The notes under the pieces are model-generated. The model saw only the letters and a list, made by a program, of their open reading frames with translations. It did not search any database and was not told where the DNA came from. A DNA stretch of 64,000 nt, taken from IMG/VR virus record IMGVR_UViG_3300021964_007119, positions 1-64,000 of that record; one strand, 5' to 3'. Shown here one piece after another: positions 1-9,743 of this stretch (within the stretch, counting starts at the first letter, position 1; every line of letters starts with the position of its first letter). This DNA is from a virus. Made by a program: the position numbers and the translations under genes.

Positions 1-3000
1 TAATTGGATAAACATTTTCTTTTAATCTTTTATCAGATATACTTGTAAATCCTGTTGTAAATGCTGTAATGTTATCTCTTGCTAATACTTCTCCATCAGT
101 TTTAACTTGGAACAATGTATTTGAACCATTGTGTGCGTGTATCAATACTGATGTTGCTGCACCAGTTGATGTATTACGAACCGAACCTGATGTTACTAAA
201 CCACCAACATTTGCACTACCTGTAATATTTATTTCTCTTGCTATAAGGTTTGAACCACTTATACTTCCGGTTACGATAGCTTGATTAGTGGTTATGTTTT
301 CCACAATCATTCCTCTTATACCAGGTGATGCTGGTATCACTCTACTGCCACCACCATAAGTTCCACCACCAGTTTGTGCGGAAGTTCCGATAACAGCTAC
401 AATGTTATTATCCGCATCTTTGAATACGGTTCCGGCATCATCTCCACTAGCATTTAATTCTATTTCAGATAATCCTAATCCTGTTGCTCCTACTCTTAAA
501 GTATCACCACCAAAAAATCCAACACTATTTCCGTCTTTTACAAAATTAACACCGAGATTATCTATACCGACAAAACTTTGAGTTGCAAATCCACTCGTGC
601 TTGTATTACCGACTTTTACTCCATTCCCATCAACTGCTAATTTTGGAACATTACCATCTTTTAATCTTAATCCAGAACCCGATACTTCAAAGTGAGAACC
701 GGTTGTTACTCCGATTGTTGCTTCACCTACACCAAATTTAGATTGTGTTACTCCTCCTTTTAAGAAAATAAGAGCATTAGTATCTAAACTTGCTGTTGTT
801 TGTGAACCGATAACACTATTTCTTAATTCTATACTTTCACCATAGTCTGCTAATATTTGTCCATTATCTTTTCTTAAAGACATTCCACCACTATTTAAAT
901 CAACTTGAGTTTCATAAGGATTTATTTTTGTTCCTAATGATGATGACGCTGAATTAATGGCGTTGGTTTGTGCTGTTGACGCTGAAGCTGCACTTCCACT
1001 TATACTTGATTTGGAATCTACTGCCGTTGTCAACGAAGCTGTTGCTGAACCAATATTATCAAACACATCTTGTGCTCCACCACCAGTAATGGTTACTTTA
1101 CCATTAACTTCTAATGAACCGGTTTCAAAAGACATATATCCACTTGTAGTTCCACCAACACGAAAAACTGAATTACCTGCCATAAATATACCATTACCGG
1201 TATGTTTGGCTGTTGCACTTCCTAAACGAATTTGATTAGAAGAACTTGCAGCATTTGCTGTTCCAATTAAACGAAGTCCACCTGAATTTATGTCTATTTG
1301 TGCAACATCAACATCTAATGTTGTTCCGTCATATACGATTTTATTATTGTCGTCTTCACCAAATTTAAAATTACCATTGTTTTTAATAAATACTGGCCAA
1401 CTAGAATCACTTGTTGGACTACCAGATTCTTTATATCCTAAGAAAGTTGATGTCAATACTAATCCAGTCGTTCCAGTCAACACACCACTTCCTAAATTAC
1501 TACCAATAATGTCTTTTGCTGTAAATCCTGTAGATGTTAGTCCAACATTTGCTCGTGTAGACCCTGTATAAGAACCAGATGCCATATCAATCACAAGTGA
1601 GTGAGATGCGTTCGCACCAAGTGAACTTGATTGGAATGCTCCGTCTGCGATATCAGCTATATATGAAGCAGTTTGAGCATTTGATGATGTTGCTGTAGCT
1701 TGTAATCCTGCTATAGCTTCACTTGTTGCACCACCGGTAATGGTTACTGAACCATTAACTTCTAATGTTCCACCACTAAATTTTACATAGTTTGATGAAG
1801 CTCCACCTACTCTAAAATCTCCATCACCATCTACATAAAATCCGTCTCCGGTTGTTAAATCTACTGCACTTCCTAAAAGAATTTGATTGGAACCTGTTGT
1901 TGCTAATGGTGAACCAATAATTCGTAATCCACCAGTGTTTATATCTATTTCCGCAACATCAATATCTAATGTACTTCCGTCATATGTGATTTTATTATTC
2001 TGTGTATTTCCAAATTTAAAAGTTCCGTTATTTCTTATAAAAACTGGAAAGTTTGCTTCTGATGTTCCACCTGTTGTTTTAAATCCTAAGAATTCAGAAG
2101 TCATTACTAATCCACTAATTCCAGAAGTTACTGTACTTCCTAAATCACTACCAACAATATCTTTTGCAACATTACCGCCTGGTGATAATCCTACATTTGC
2201 TCTTGTAGACCCTGTATAAGAACCAGATGCCATATCAATCACAAGTGAGTGAGATGCGTTCGCACCAACTGAACCTGATTGGAATGCTCCTTGTGCTAAC
2301 AATGAAGCTGATGCTTCCGCTCCTTGTCCAAACAATGAACCAGATTCAACAATCCCTGTTGTTGCAAATGTAAATGATTCTGACGCTTGTGCATCTATTT
2401 GGGATGCTGACGCAAACAATGATTGAGTTGCGTTTCCAAGTTGACTAATAGATGAGTCTGAAGCTGATACTTGTGATTGTATGGATGCTGTCGTATCTCC
2501 TAAAGAGTTTAATGTTGTTTGTAATGGCCCACCCGAGACTGTGATTGTTCCGTTTACCTCTAAAGTTGCACCATTGAATTTTACAAAGTTTGATGACGCT
2601 CCACCTGCTCTAAAATTACCACCACCATCTATGTAAACACCATCACCACTTGCTATGGCTGTTGCACTTCCTAATAAAATTTTATTACTAGTTCCACTTC
2701 CTTCACCTTGTATTTTTAAACCAGTTGTGTCTAAGTCAAATTTCTTTAATTTTGCTTCAAATGAACCTGTTTGGAAAGATATATGTTCTAATGAACTTCC
2801 TGCGAAGAATGAACCTGTTAAAAATATATTATCTGTTGCTAAACCAAATCCACTTACACTTGCTCCTTCTATTTTACCAAATAAACCAGACAAATCTCCA
2901 ATACGAACCTTTAAATCCGTATCAAAAACACCCGAACCTGTTCTTTCAATAATATCCATATAAGGTGTAAATGTATCACTTGGATTTGCGTTTAATCTAA

Positions 3001-6000
3001 TATATCCCGTGTTAACTCTACCGGTTGAAACGATAACTTGTCCATCTGTGTATGATGAACCTGTTCCTGGTGCTTCACTTATAGATGATGATAATGCTCC
3101 TAGTCCGTGATAGGTACTAGTATCAATTGATTGTGATAGTCTACCCCAAGAACGAGATACGAATAAAAATCCACCTAAATTTTTATCATCATCTGGAAAT
3201 GCTCTTGATGAACTATTTATCCTAACATACTCAGATGAAAATCCTGTTTGTGTTACTTTTTTAATAAGTGCTACTTCTCCGTTTTCAAAACCACTAACAT
3301 TATCTACTGACATTGATGTTGTCGATTTTCCAACTCCAATATCAGAACCACTAATTGTTGTTGAATTCGCTACCCACAATTGTCCACCAACTGCATTTAC
3401 GGTTTCTTTTTCAAATACCGTAGTTCTTAAAGTTCCTCTAATTTTTGCTTCGTGTACTTCTAAAAATCCATCTTTAAATGATGATAATCTAAAACCTCTA
3501 AAGTCTGAAATATAATTTGATGATAAAATATCACCAGATGATGAAATGATTAAATTATTACTACTAATTTTATCACTTCCTAATTCCCAACCACCTATTC
3601 TACCACCACTAAAGAATACATCAGAACCTGATATTCCACCACTTGAACTTAGTATTAATTTATTATCAAAAGATTTTATTTGAGTATTATTTACTGCGAA
3701 ACCACCAATCGATGCTGATACAAATCTTGCATATCCAGCAGTTGTTATTTCTGCTAAAGCATCACCTACAGCTGGCGTTTGTATAGAATTAGCTGAGAAA
3801 GTTCCTTGAACATCAACATCACCTGTAATCGTACCACCAGTAATCAATACATTTGATGCTGTTAAATTTCCGTCTGCACTAACTTGAAATTTGGAAGCTG
3901 ATATAAAGTTATTCTGTTTACCGCCTTGTGTTGGTATTCCTGATGCTGAACCAGATATGTAGAATGAATTAGAACCAGTTGTAAATAAAGCGTTTGAATC
4001 TATATTGAAACTTGCGATAGAACCAGTTGAAAATCTTGCATATCCGTCGGCTAATATTTCTGCTTTAAATGGTGGGCCTCCAACAGGAACTCTAATTTGA
4101 TTTGCTGTTGCAGCATTTACTGTGACACTATCACCAATCACTAATGAACCTGTTATTGTTCCACCAGCTATGTGTATGTTTGAAGCAGAGATATTTCCTT
4201 CTGTATCAAGATAGAATTGAGAAGAACTAATTTCTAAATTACCATTAGAACCACTTATAAATGCTCCATTTGACCCAGACTTTCCAAAAAAGAAATCTTT
4301 TGATTGAACTTTAAATAATGAACCACTAGATTCACCCGTTTCTGTTCTATATTGTAAAAATGAATCATCTCCGTCGTGAAGTTCTAACCCAATACCACGA
4401 TAGTTATCTGAACCAGATAAGTTGGGCAATACTGACCCAGAAAATATCATAAATCCTGAACCAGTTCCGTTTGCTTTCATTGACGCTGACGAGAATCCGT
4501 GATACCCTACTGAACGAATAAATGCTGAATTTGTTCCTCCTATCTCTACACCTTGTCCTATTGTATTTCCTACAAATAATGAACCAGTTAATAAATTATT
4601 ACCACCTTGAATTACTTCGTTTTCTCCTTCAAATTTCACTTTATCTTTAAAAGCAATATAATCTGATTTTTTACCATCTCTGTTTAAAAATTCAAGTCTA
4701 AAATCAAATATATCTGGTTTTACTCTTAATTTTGGCATTGGAGCTACAAATGTGAATTCATCTGGTGAAAAATTAGTATCATTACTTGGAATTAATTCTA
4801 CTCTACCCAAATGTAATTCTCCAGATTCTATTTCTATCTGTAATTTGGTATCATCATTTACAACTACATTTCTTTCAAATGAAGGTCTGAATGGTATTCT
4901 TACAATACTAAAATCTATAAACTCTCCAACTGAATTATTTGATTTTTTTGATTTTAATTCTATAACTTCACCATAATTTTCATCTTCTGTTTTTGTGATT
5001 TTTATCGGGTCACCAAAAGAAGATACAGCATTACCAAGTTTAATACTTGGATTGTTTTGATTAATTTTACTTCCACTAATATAAAATCTTATTTTCGCTC
5101 TAGGTTGTTTTAAAACAGTTCCATCATCTTGAAGAATATCTTTTTCACCTACTTTTAATATTGGTCTTAGTTTTAATTCATAGTCAACATTTGGCCTCAT
5201 TTTTAAATTTGATAATTTTGTTTCAAATACGATAGTCTCGTCCGCTCCACCATTTGAACCAGATATATGAACTCCACCCATCATACTAGGTGTTAATGTG
5301 TCACCAAATGAAATACTACCACTTGTAGAAATACTAGGAACTTTTGACCCTTTTACTCTTCTTTTTAATACCCAATGTTTATTGAGTTGATTTCCACTTT
5401 TAAATACACCTATTTTTTGAGATAATGTTGGTGAACTTCTGTCATTTAAAACATCTGAAGATTCTACCAATCTATCACTTATTAAAGTAAATGGTGTATT
5501 ATTAGTTAAAGCTCTAGTGTATGTTTTTACTCTATGTACATCACCAGAAAATGTTTTCATATTTTTTATGGTGATTTCTGCAAAAGACCTAAATATATTT
5601 ATACTTTCACCAGAACCACTATTTTGTGTTTGACCTGCTGGTTGAAAATCTATTTCATATGAAGTTGATTCATATGGAACTTTAAATTTTGTTCCATAGT
5701 CTTTTTCTCTTCTACTTTCAATTGTAAATGGTCTATCAATTTCCAATAAATCTGGACTATGAACGGCTACAATAGAAGCTGTTAATGATGAACTTATAAA
5801 ACTCTGTCCAGCTACATTACTAATTCTTTCCAAATTAACTTTTGGTTCTGCTCTAAATATACCACCTGCAAACTCACTTCTAAATGAATTAGAACCACTC
5901 GCATAAATTAGTGTTCCTTTTCCTGTCCAATTAGGGTCTGGAATACTTGGTGGTAGGACTACCACCGTGTCGTCTTTTATGGGTGGATATTCATCATCAA

Positions 6001-6853
6001 TAATATCTTCTTCTTTAGGAAATGGTTTATCATTTGGTGGAAACCCGTGTTGATGTTCGTATAAGATATCATCAAAATCATTTTCTATCCCAATACCAAG
6101 TCCATCATCTGAAAGATTATCTATAAATGATGAATAATTATTTAGTGACGAGTTATAAGTAAAATCTGGTTGTTCAAAAGCAAAACCTTCTTCTGTTTCT
6201 GATGGGAAATCATCTATGTCTCTAAATTGTCTAAATGGACTTGCGTTAGCTTCAAAATTACCACCAGTAAATGTTGATTGTGTTACGAATCCTGTTATTG
6301 TGTCTCCACCACTACCACTAGGAACAATAACACCTCTAACTTGTTCTGATATTTCTAAAGATGGTAATCTATATTTATCAAGTTTTCCAAAACCAACAGT
6401 TTCTCCTTGAAATATAATTTTTTCAAGATTTTTTTCTAAAGGGTCTATAAAAACATTTCGTTCCCACTTAACATTATACAAACCTTTCCATTCATCAGGA
6501 ATTTCAGTTCCGTCTGCTAATCTTTCTGCGGAACCAAGTATAGTTAGTCTTCCAACACCTGCTGGTATATTTTTATACACTTCGATTGAGATATGTCTTG
6601 AAGGTTTATCACCTAAATATTTAATAGCTTCTATAAATACTGGTTTACCATTAACATCAAGTAGTTCTACTTTTATTTCGGCTTCAGGTAATAGATATTC
6701 AGAACCCAATATTTGAAAAGAACTTTTACCACCAGGTATAGTTTCCTCTATACTAAAAACATTGAAATATATAGACTCTGTTGTATTGTCTACTATGAAT
6801 GTTTCTATGTTTGTAAGGTCTTGTTTTTTTAATCTTTTTTGTAGTACTGCCAT
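1..6853 (-). CDS. Giant tail fibre / tail tip protein with S74-type chaperone start (3' end beyond window)
   Basis: An open frame of at least 2284 codons runs from ATG at 6853 off the left edge. The N-terminal ~600 residues look like a baseplate-attachment region; the remainder is Ser/Gly/Thr-rich beta-repeat sequence typical of trimeric fibres. Three units near residues 1404-1444, 1668-1706 and 1884-1921 share the pattern GDGxYxDGxGxFRxGGASSN then LEVNGxxTITGG. The last visible residues read SISDKRLKENV, the signature that opens the peptidase S74 intramolecular chaperone, which in known fibres folds the trimer and then cleaves itself off. Role: host recognition or a distal tail structure (inferred). 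There is no Shine-Dalgarno; an ATATTTAT motif ends 6 nt before the ATG. Confidence 0.9.
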   Translation of the reverse strand, partial: MAVLQKRLKKQDLTNIETFIVDNTTESIYFNVFSIEETIPGGKSSFQILGSEYLLPEAEIKVELLDVNGKPVFIEAIKYLGDKPSRHISIEVYKNIPAGVGRLTILGSAERLADGTEIPDEWKGLYNVKWERNVFIDPLEKNLEKIIFQGETVGFGKLDKYRLPSLEISEQVRGVIVPSGSGGDTITGFVTQSTFTGGNFEANASPFRQFRDIDDFPSETEEGFAFEQPDFTYNSSLNNYSSFIDNLSDDGLGIGIENDFDDILYEHQHGFPPNDKPFPKEEDIIDDEYPPIKDDTVVVLPPSIPDPNWTGKGTLIYASGSNSFRSEFAGGIFRAEPKVNLERISNVAGQSFISSSLTASIVAVHSPDLLEIDRPFTIESRREKDYGTKFKVPYESTSYEIDFQPAGQTQNSGSGESINIFRSFAEITIKNMKTFSGDVHRVKTYTRALTNNTPFTLISDRLVESSDVLNDRSSPTLSQKIGVFKSGNQLNKHWVLKRRVKGSKVPSISTSGSISFGDTLTPSMMGGVHISGSNGGADETIVFETKLSNLKMRPNVDYELKLRPILKVGEKDILQDDGTVLKQPRAKIRFYISGSKINQNNPSIKLGNAVSSFGDPIKITKTEDENYGEVIELKSKKSNNSVGEFIDFSIVRIPFRPSFERNVVVNDDTKLQIEIESGELHLGRVELIPSNDTNFSPDEFTFVAPMPKLRVKPDIFDFRLEFLNRDGKKSDYIAFKDKVKFEGENEVIQGGNNLLTGSLFVGNTIGQGVEIGGTNSAFIRSVGYHGFSSASMKANGTGSGFMIFSGSVLPNLSGSDNYRGIGLELHDGDDSFLQYRTETGESSGSLFKVQSKDFFFGKSGSNGAFISGSNGNLEISSSQFYLDTEGNISASNIHIAGGTITGSLVIGDSVTVNAATANQIRVPVGGPPFKAEILADGYARFSTGSIASFNIDSNALFTTGSNSFYISGSASGIPTQGGKQNNFISASKFQVSADGNLTASNVLITGGTITGDVDVQGTFSANSIQTPAVGDALAEITTAGYARFVSASIGGFAVNNTQIKSFDNKLILSSSGGISGSDVFFSGGRIGGWELGSDKISSNNLIISSSGDILSSNYISDFRGFRLSSFKDGFLEVHEAKIRGTLRTTVFEKETVNAVGGQLWVANSTTISGSDIGVGKSTTSMSVDNVSGFENGEVALIKKVTQTGFSSEYVRINSSSRAFPDDDKNLGGFLFVSRSWGRLSQSIDTSTYHGLGALSSSISEAPGTGSSYTDGQVIVSTGRVNTGYIRLNANPSDTFTPYMDIIERTGSGVFDTDLKVRIGDLSGLFGKIEGASVSGFGLATDNIFLTGSFFAGSSLEHISFQTGSFEAKLKKFDLDTTGLKIQGEGSGTSNKILLGSATAIASGDGVYIDGGGNFRAGGASSNFVKFNGATLEVNGTITVSGGPLQTTLNSLGDTTASIQSQVSASDSSISQLGNATQSLFASASQIDAQASESFTFATTGIVESGSLFGQGAEASASLLAQGAFQSGSVGANASHSLVIDMASGSYTGSTRANVGLSPGGNVAKDIVGSDLGSTVTSGISGLVMTSEFLGFKTTGGTSEANFPVFIRNNGTFKFGNTQNNKITYDGSTLDIDVAEIDINTGGLRIIGSPLATTGSNQILLGSAVDLTTGDGFYVDGDGDFRVGGASSNYVKFSGGTLEVNGSVTITGGATSEAIAGLQATATSSNAQTASYIADIADGAFQSSSLGANASHSLVIDMASGSYTGSTRANVGLTSTGFTAKDIIGSNLGSGVLTGTTGLVLTSTFLGYKESGSPTSDSSWPVFIKNNGNFKFGEDDNNKIVYDGTTLDVDVAQIDINSGGLRLIGTANAASSSNQIRLGSATAKHTGNGIFMAGNSVFRVGGTTSGYMSFETGSLEVNGKVTITGGGAQDVFDNIGSATASLTTAVDSKSSISGSAASASTAQTNAINSASSSLGTKINPYETQVDLNSGGMSLRKDNGQILADYGESIELRNSVIGSQTTASLDTNALIFLKGGVTQSKFGVGEATIGVTTGSHFEVSGSGLRLKDGNVPKLAVDGNGVKVGNTSTSGFATQSFVGIDNLGVNFVKDGNSVGFFGGDTLRVGATGLGLSEIELNASGDDAGTVFKDADNNIVAVIGTSAQTGGGTYGGGSRVIPASPGIRGMIVENITTNQAIVTGSISGSNLIAREINITGSANVGGLVTSGSVRNTSTGAATSVLIHAHNGSNTLFQVKTDGEVLARDNITAFTTGFTSISDKRLKENVYPI
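1561..2267 (-). repeat. Internal tandem duplication in the fibre gene (648-bp period)
   Basis: Positions 1561-1619 and 2209-2267 are identical over 59 bp, and similarity continues outside this core. The period of 648 bp equals 216 codons, so the reading frame is kept. Both copies encode DMASGSYTGSTRANVGL. A near-identical DNA core inside otherwise diverged repeats suggests recent duplication or gene conversion. Confidence 0.85.
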
Positions 6854-6859
6854 ATACAC

Positions 6860-6867
6860 ATAAATAT
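6860..6867 (-). promoter_or_regulatory. ATATTTAT motif, putative late promoter of the fibre gene
   Basis: On the minus strand GATATTTAT is followed by six bases and then the fibre ATG. The same octamer precedes ten other minus-strand genes. The spacing would place transcription start at or next to the start codon. Confidence 0.45.
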
Positions 6868-6938
6868 CTTGAAATTAAAAAAGTGTCTTTATTTTATGAA
6901 TTTTGTATGATTTTTTTATGAAAAAACTACTTATTAGT

Positions 6939-7097
6939 ATGGACAAGTTTGTAGACATAAAAATAAGAGCTAAATATAGGGATATGTTAAAGGAATATTG
7001 TAAAGACAATGGTTATAAAATGTATGCTTGTGTTGAGAGTTTAATAGAAAAAAATTGTAGAAAAAAGAAAGTTTTAATTGTGGATAGAAAAAATTAA
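6939..7097 (+). CDS. Small ribbon-helix-helix-like protein on the plus strand
   Basis: One of few plus-strand genes, between two minus-strand genes and overlapping the stop of the downstream neighbour by 4 nt. The predicted order is a short strand (VDIKI), a helix (KYRDMLKEYCKDNG) and a second helix (YACVESLIEKNC) with a basic tail, the layout of MetJ/Arc-type DNA-binding proteins. I chose the ATG at 6939 because it follows TTATTAGT, the bases also found before the gene starting at 8171; starts at 6903 and 6918 would add residues unlike the fold. No Shine-Dalgarno is visible. A transcriptional regulator is inferred. Confidence 0.55.
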   Translation: MDKFVDIKIRAKYRDMLKEYCKDNGYKMYACVESLIEKNCRKKKVLIVDRKN

Positions 7098-7984
7098 AAA
7101 CTAGTTGGTGGTATTGCACCCTTTCCTATATTTTTAATTTGTTTATCTTCATCTTCTTCTAAATCATAATGTAATCCGTCATTTCCATTTTGACCGATTA
7201 TATCCATTCGTTCATCATCTTCAATTAATGTATCTTGTGAATAGATATCTTTCCAATTATCGTGTTGTGTTTTTTTCTTTGGTTTATTCTGTAATAACAC
7301 TTGGTTATATGCTATTACTAACATAACGGCTAACGGGTCAAACACAAAAATAAGAATAAAAATAAAAAACTTAACCACCGTATCTATGTCCGTTCCGAAA
7401 GTTCTTGCTAAATATATCGCGGGCCCCACATCAACTCCTGTTGATACTAATCCGATTTCTAAATCTGCTCGTCTTGTTTTAAATTCTAATAACTCTTGAT
7501 TGATTTGTGTGATTTGTGGATTGTATTCTTCTCGTAGTTTTCTTTTAGCAGTAATATAGTTATCTGGTAATTCAGATATTGCTACTTCTAATTCTTCTTT
7601 TAAGAATACTTTGTCTTCATCTAATTGTTCTATTCGTTCTTCAATCGTTAATAGTTCAGTAGATTGTTTTTCAAATTCTAATGTAGCACCTTGATAAGCG
7701 TTAGATAAGTATCCAAAGATGCCTGCTGATGTAATGAATATCAATACAATAGTTGCTATTGTCATATAAACTTTTTGAAACCAATTAATCACATTCCAAT
7801 AACGATACAAAAATGATGCCGTAACTAATTTACCAAGTTCTAATGCACTTGCCATTATCACTACCGATATAAATGCACCACTAAATAGTTTTGCTAATCC
7901 ATAGACCGAAAATGCAGCGGCACTTCCTGCGATTAATAGTGCGGATAAACCTATCCAAATGTAAAAGTATTTTGAGTTTTCCAT
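7094..7984 (-). CDS. Membrane protein with central coiled coil
   Basis: The 296-residue product has about three hydrophobic segments in the first ~95 residues, a charged coiled coil (~105-180, rich in Glu, Leu and Lys), a further membrane segment near 205-230 (FFIFILIFVFDPLAVMLV) and an acidic cytoplasmic tail. I cannot assign a function. The topology, with a coiled coil between membrane hairpins, suggests a host-membrane factor, for example in lysis timing or superinfection exclusion, but this is a guess. It abuts the next upstream gene by 1 nt. Confidence 0.8.
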   Translation of the reverse strand: MENSKYFYIWIGLSALLIAGSAAAFSVYGLAKLFSGAFISVVIMASALELGKLVTASFLYRYWNVINWFQKVYMTIATIVLIFITSAGIFGYLSNAYQGATLEFEKQSTELLTIEERIEQLDEDKVFLKEELEVAISELPDNYITAKRKLREEYNPQITQINQELLEFKTRRADLEIGLVSTGVDVGPAIYLARTFGTDIDTVVKFFIFILIFVFDPLAVMLVIAYNQVLLQNKPKKKTQHDNWKDIYSQDTLIEDDERMDIIGQNGNDGLHYDLEEDEDKQIKNIGKGAIPPTSF

Positions 7985-7985
7985 A

Positions 7986-8171
7986 TTATGAATTTGCTAT
8001 GTTGTGTCTGTTTAGATATATGTAAAGAGCTTCTATCTCTTCCTTTGTAATGTTTTTAAAAGATTTTTTATTATCAACTAAATATTTTAATCTTAACATT
8101 GCTTCTGGATTTGATTTAAACAAATCCTCGTTTTCAATAATCATTTTGAATTTTTTATTAATATCTGTCAT
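7986..8171 (-). CDS. Small hypothetical protein
   Basis: 61 residues, helical and Lys/Glu/Asn-rich, with no family recognised. The frame opens at 8186, but the first five codons (ATG ATA TTT ATT AGT) are the ATATTTAT promoter motif itself. The start is therefore placed at the second ATG (8171), 4 nt after the motif, which predicts a leaderless mRNA. Confidence 0.6.
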   Translation of the reverse strand: MTDINKKFKMIIENEDLFKSNPEAMLRLKYLVDNKKSFKNITKEEIEALYIYLNRHNIANS

Positions 8172-8175
8172 ACTA

Positions 8176-8183
8176 ATAAATAT
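8176..8183 (-). promoter_or_regulatory. ATATTTAT motif, putative late promoter
   Basis: Minus strand GATATTTATTAGT lies directly against ATG at 8171. The 4-nt gap is the shortest of the set. Confidence 0.45.
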
Positions 8184-8205
8184 CAATAAATAAAAAAGCC
8201 CACCC

Positions 8206-8406
8206 CTAATCCCTTGAATCCTGTGTAATCTCTATTTCGGCGTCAATTAATTTTCTGCTGGGATAATAGATATCGTTGTTCTGAAGTATCGTATCGGCGT
8301 TGTAACTTTTTTTCAGAGCTTCTATGTTTATATTAGAAGTAATCGGAATTTCTGCAAGAACTTGATACCTATCATCACCAACTGAAATTAACCTAAGTTT
8401 AACCAA
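8206..8406 (-). CDS. Small hypothetical protein after Hsp20
   Basis: 66 residues, predicted alpha/beta (MVKLRLISVGDDRYQVLAEI start). It overlaps the end of the hsp20 gene by 8 nt, so the two are probably translationally coupled. No family recognised. Confidence 0.65.
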   Translation of the reverse strand: MVKLRLISVGDDRYQVLAEIPITSNINIEALKKSYNADTILQNNDIYYPSRKLIDAEIEITQDSRD

Positions 8407-8872
8407 TCTTTACTACTTTTTTCTTTGGTTTCTTTGGTTCAATTTTTGGAATATCAATAGATAATAATCCGTCCTTGAAGTTTGCTTTAATTTTATCTCC
8501 GTCAAGTAAATCTCCTAATTCAAATTGTCTTTTGAAAGATGATTGTTTTAATTCTCTACGAAGAACTTTTGCACCTTCAACATCAAATGTTCCGTGTTTA
8601 TCACCTGAAATTGTAAGTTTTCCGTCTTCAACTTCAATGTTCAAGTCTTTTTTATCTAAACCTGGAATTTCTGCTATTAGTCCAACTTTGTCTTCAAATT
8701 CATAGACATTTACTTTTGGATATGCTGTTCCTTGAAATGGCTTAACTCCAACAGTTTTGGCAACATCTGGAAATGCTGTTTCAACTATTTGGTCAAACAT
8801 TTTGTCAAAGGGTGTTAGAAATTGTTCCCTATCGATTGCAGGGAAGTTCGCGTTGTATATTACTTTAGTCAT
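8399..8872 (-). CDS. hsp20: Small heat-shock protein, Hsp20/alpha-crystallin family
   Basis: 157 residues, the normal length for Hsp20. The alpha-crystallin domain covers about 50-145, with the PGLDKKDLNIEVEDGKLTIS beta-strand signature, and the C-terminal IPKIEPKK carries the I-x-I-type anchoring motif. These proteins hold unfolding polypeptides in the cytoplasm; in marine T4-like phages they are common and proposed to assist head or tail assembly or the infected cell. The start has a good AGGAG at the usual spacing. The ~60-nt leader holds a hairpin and the gene follows an ATATTTAT motif. Confidence 0.95.
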   Translation of the reverse strand: MTKVIYNANFPAIDREQFLTPFDKMFDQIVETAFPDVAKTVGVKPFQGTAYPKVNVYEFEDKVGLIAEIPGLDKKDLNIEVEDGKLTISGDKHGTFDVEGAKVLRRELKQSSFKRQFELGDLLDGDKIKANFKDGLLSIDIPKIEPKKPKKKVVKIG

Positions 8873-8911
8873 TTTATTTCTCCTTGTTTTGTTAACTATT
8901 GTAGTCTAACC

Positions 8912-8934
8912 GATAACCTCTCTTGAGCGTTATC
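8912..8934 (-). promoter_or_regulatory. Hairpin in the hsp20 5' leader
   Basis: GATAAC and GTTATC pair (6 bp) around an inner CTC-AAGA-GAG stem. It lies just downstream of the putative promoter and about 40 nt before the start codon, leaving the Shine-Dalgarno free. It may stabilise the mRNA. Confidence 0.4.
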
Positions 8935-8939
8935 TACAT

Positions 8940-8947
8940 ATAAATAT
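8940..8947 (-). promoter_or_regulatory. ATATTTAT motif, putative late promoter of hsp20
   Basis: Minus strand TTATATTTATATG. It is followed by a leader of about 65 nt with a strong Shine-Dalgarno, so this member of the class is not leaderless. Confidence 0.45.
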
Positions 8948-8966
8948 AATGTTATTTAAGAAAACA

Positions 8967-9149
8967 TCATATTTTTTTTAAATAATTTTTCGGTATAAAC
9001 CACACTCTACCCATACTATCTTTTGCTCTTAAATGTCCAGGTTTAACATTATTTGCATAAACTTGAACTATTTCATTTTCATAAAGAGCACCTTCAACAC
9101 TTGTATAGTCTTGGGTCAATTTATATTTTCCCTCATTTACATTCCCCAT
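8967..9149 (-). CDS. Small SH3-like hypothetical protein
   Basis: 60 residues, beta-rich (KYKLTQDYTSVEGALYENEI, then VWFIPKNYLKKI), resembling a single small SH3-type barrel. It overlaps the upstream gene by 13 nt. Function unknown. Confidence 0.6.
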   Translation of the reverse strand: MGNVNEGKYKLTQDYTSVEGALYENEIVQVYANNVKPGHLRAKDSMGRVWFIPKNYLKKI

Positions 9150-9466
9150 TTTATTTTCCCCGGTAATGTCATTTCGTGAAAACCTATTTGTCTTGCTACT
9201 TTTCTAATTAGACTTATCATCTCCATATTGGTTTTACAATTAAATATGTTATCTAATACTCTATCTGCTTGAGAACAAGTCATTCCTTTTTCGTAAACTT
9301 CTCCACCAAACATATATGTTTTACCTGGTGTTTGTGATATCTTAACTAATGCGTTTTGAACTTCTTTAAACTTTAAATAAGAAGGATAATCAGAAACCAA
9401 CTTACCTTGTCCTTTGTCGCACATTATGATATATTTGTCAAACCCAGAAGCTTGACTAATTTTCAT
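9137..9466 (-). CDS. Hypothetical protein
   Basis: 109 residues with no recognisable family; mixed charge, three cysteines, Lys/Gly-rich ends. It overlaps its upstream neighbour by 11 nt and its downstream neighbour by 13 nt, in a tightly packed group behind the AAA+ gene. Confidence 0.65.
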   Translation of the reverse strand: MKISQASGFDKYIIMCDKGQGKLVSDYPSYLKFKEVQNALVKISQTPGKTYMFGGEVYEKGMTCSQADRVLDNIFNCKTNMEMISLIRKVARQIGFHEMTLPGKIKWGM

Positions 9467-9743
9467 TTTTTCTAAATTTTAACTTTGATTTTGTCCAGTC
9501 AATCCAAGATTGTTCCCACTCTCTGTATGCTTCTGATTTTTCTGATTGGATAAAGTTAAAATTTACTTCATTTTCAATTTCTCTATTTCTTACTTCTATT
9601 TTTCTATACTCTTTTTGGTATTCCATTATTAATTCAATATTTGGTTTACCTTCAACTTCAATGTTATTATTTTTTAGAACCTTTCCAAAGGCTTCTAAAG
9701 CATAACCACATTCGTCGCTTTGTTGCTGTAAATTCATTGTCAT
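9456..9743 (-). CDS. Hypothetical helical protein
   Basis: 95 residues, strongly helical and charged (Glu/Lys/Asn), with a Trp-containing C-terminal part (WEQSWIDWTKSKLKF). No family recognised. First of three small genes 90 nt behind the AAA+ gene. A Shine-Dalgarno (GGAG) precedes the start. Confidence 0.65.
   Translation of the reverse strand: MTMNLQQQSDECGYALEAFGKVLKNNNIEVEGKPNIELIMEYQKEYRKIEVRNREIENEVNFNFIQSEKSEAYREWEQSWIDWTKSKLKFRKNEN

Noticed and set aside
69-6410. Several plus-strand frames of 60-110 codons
   Set aside because: All lie antisense to the fibre repeats; their Pro/Val/Thr bias mirrors the fibre codons.
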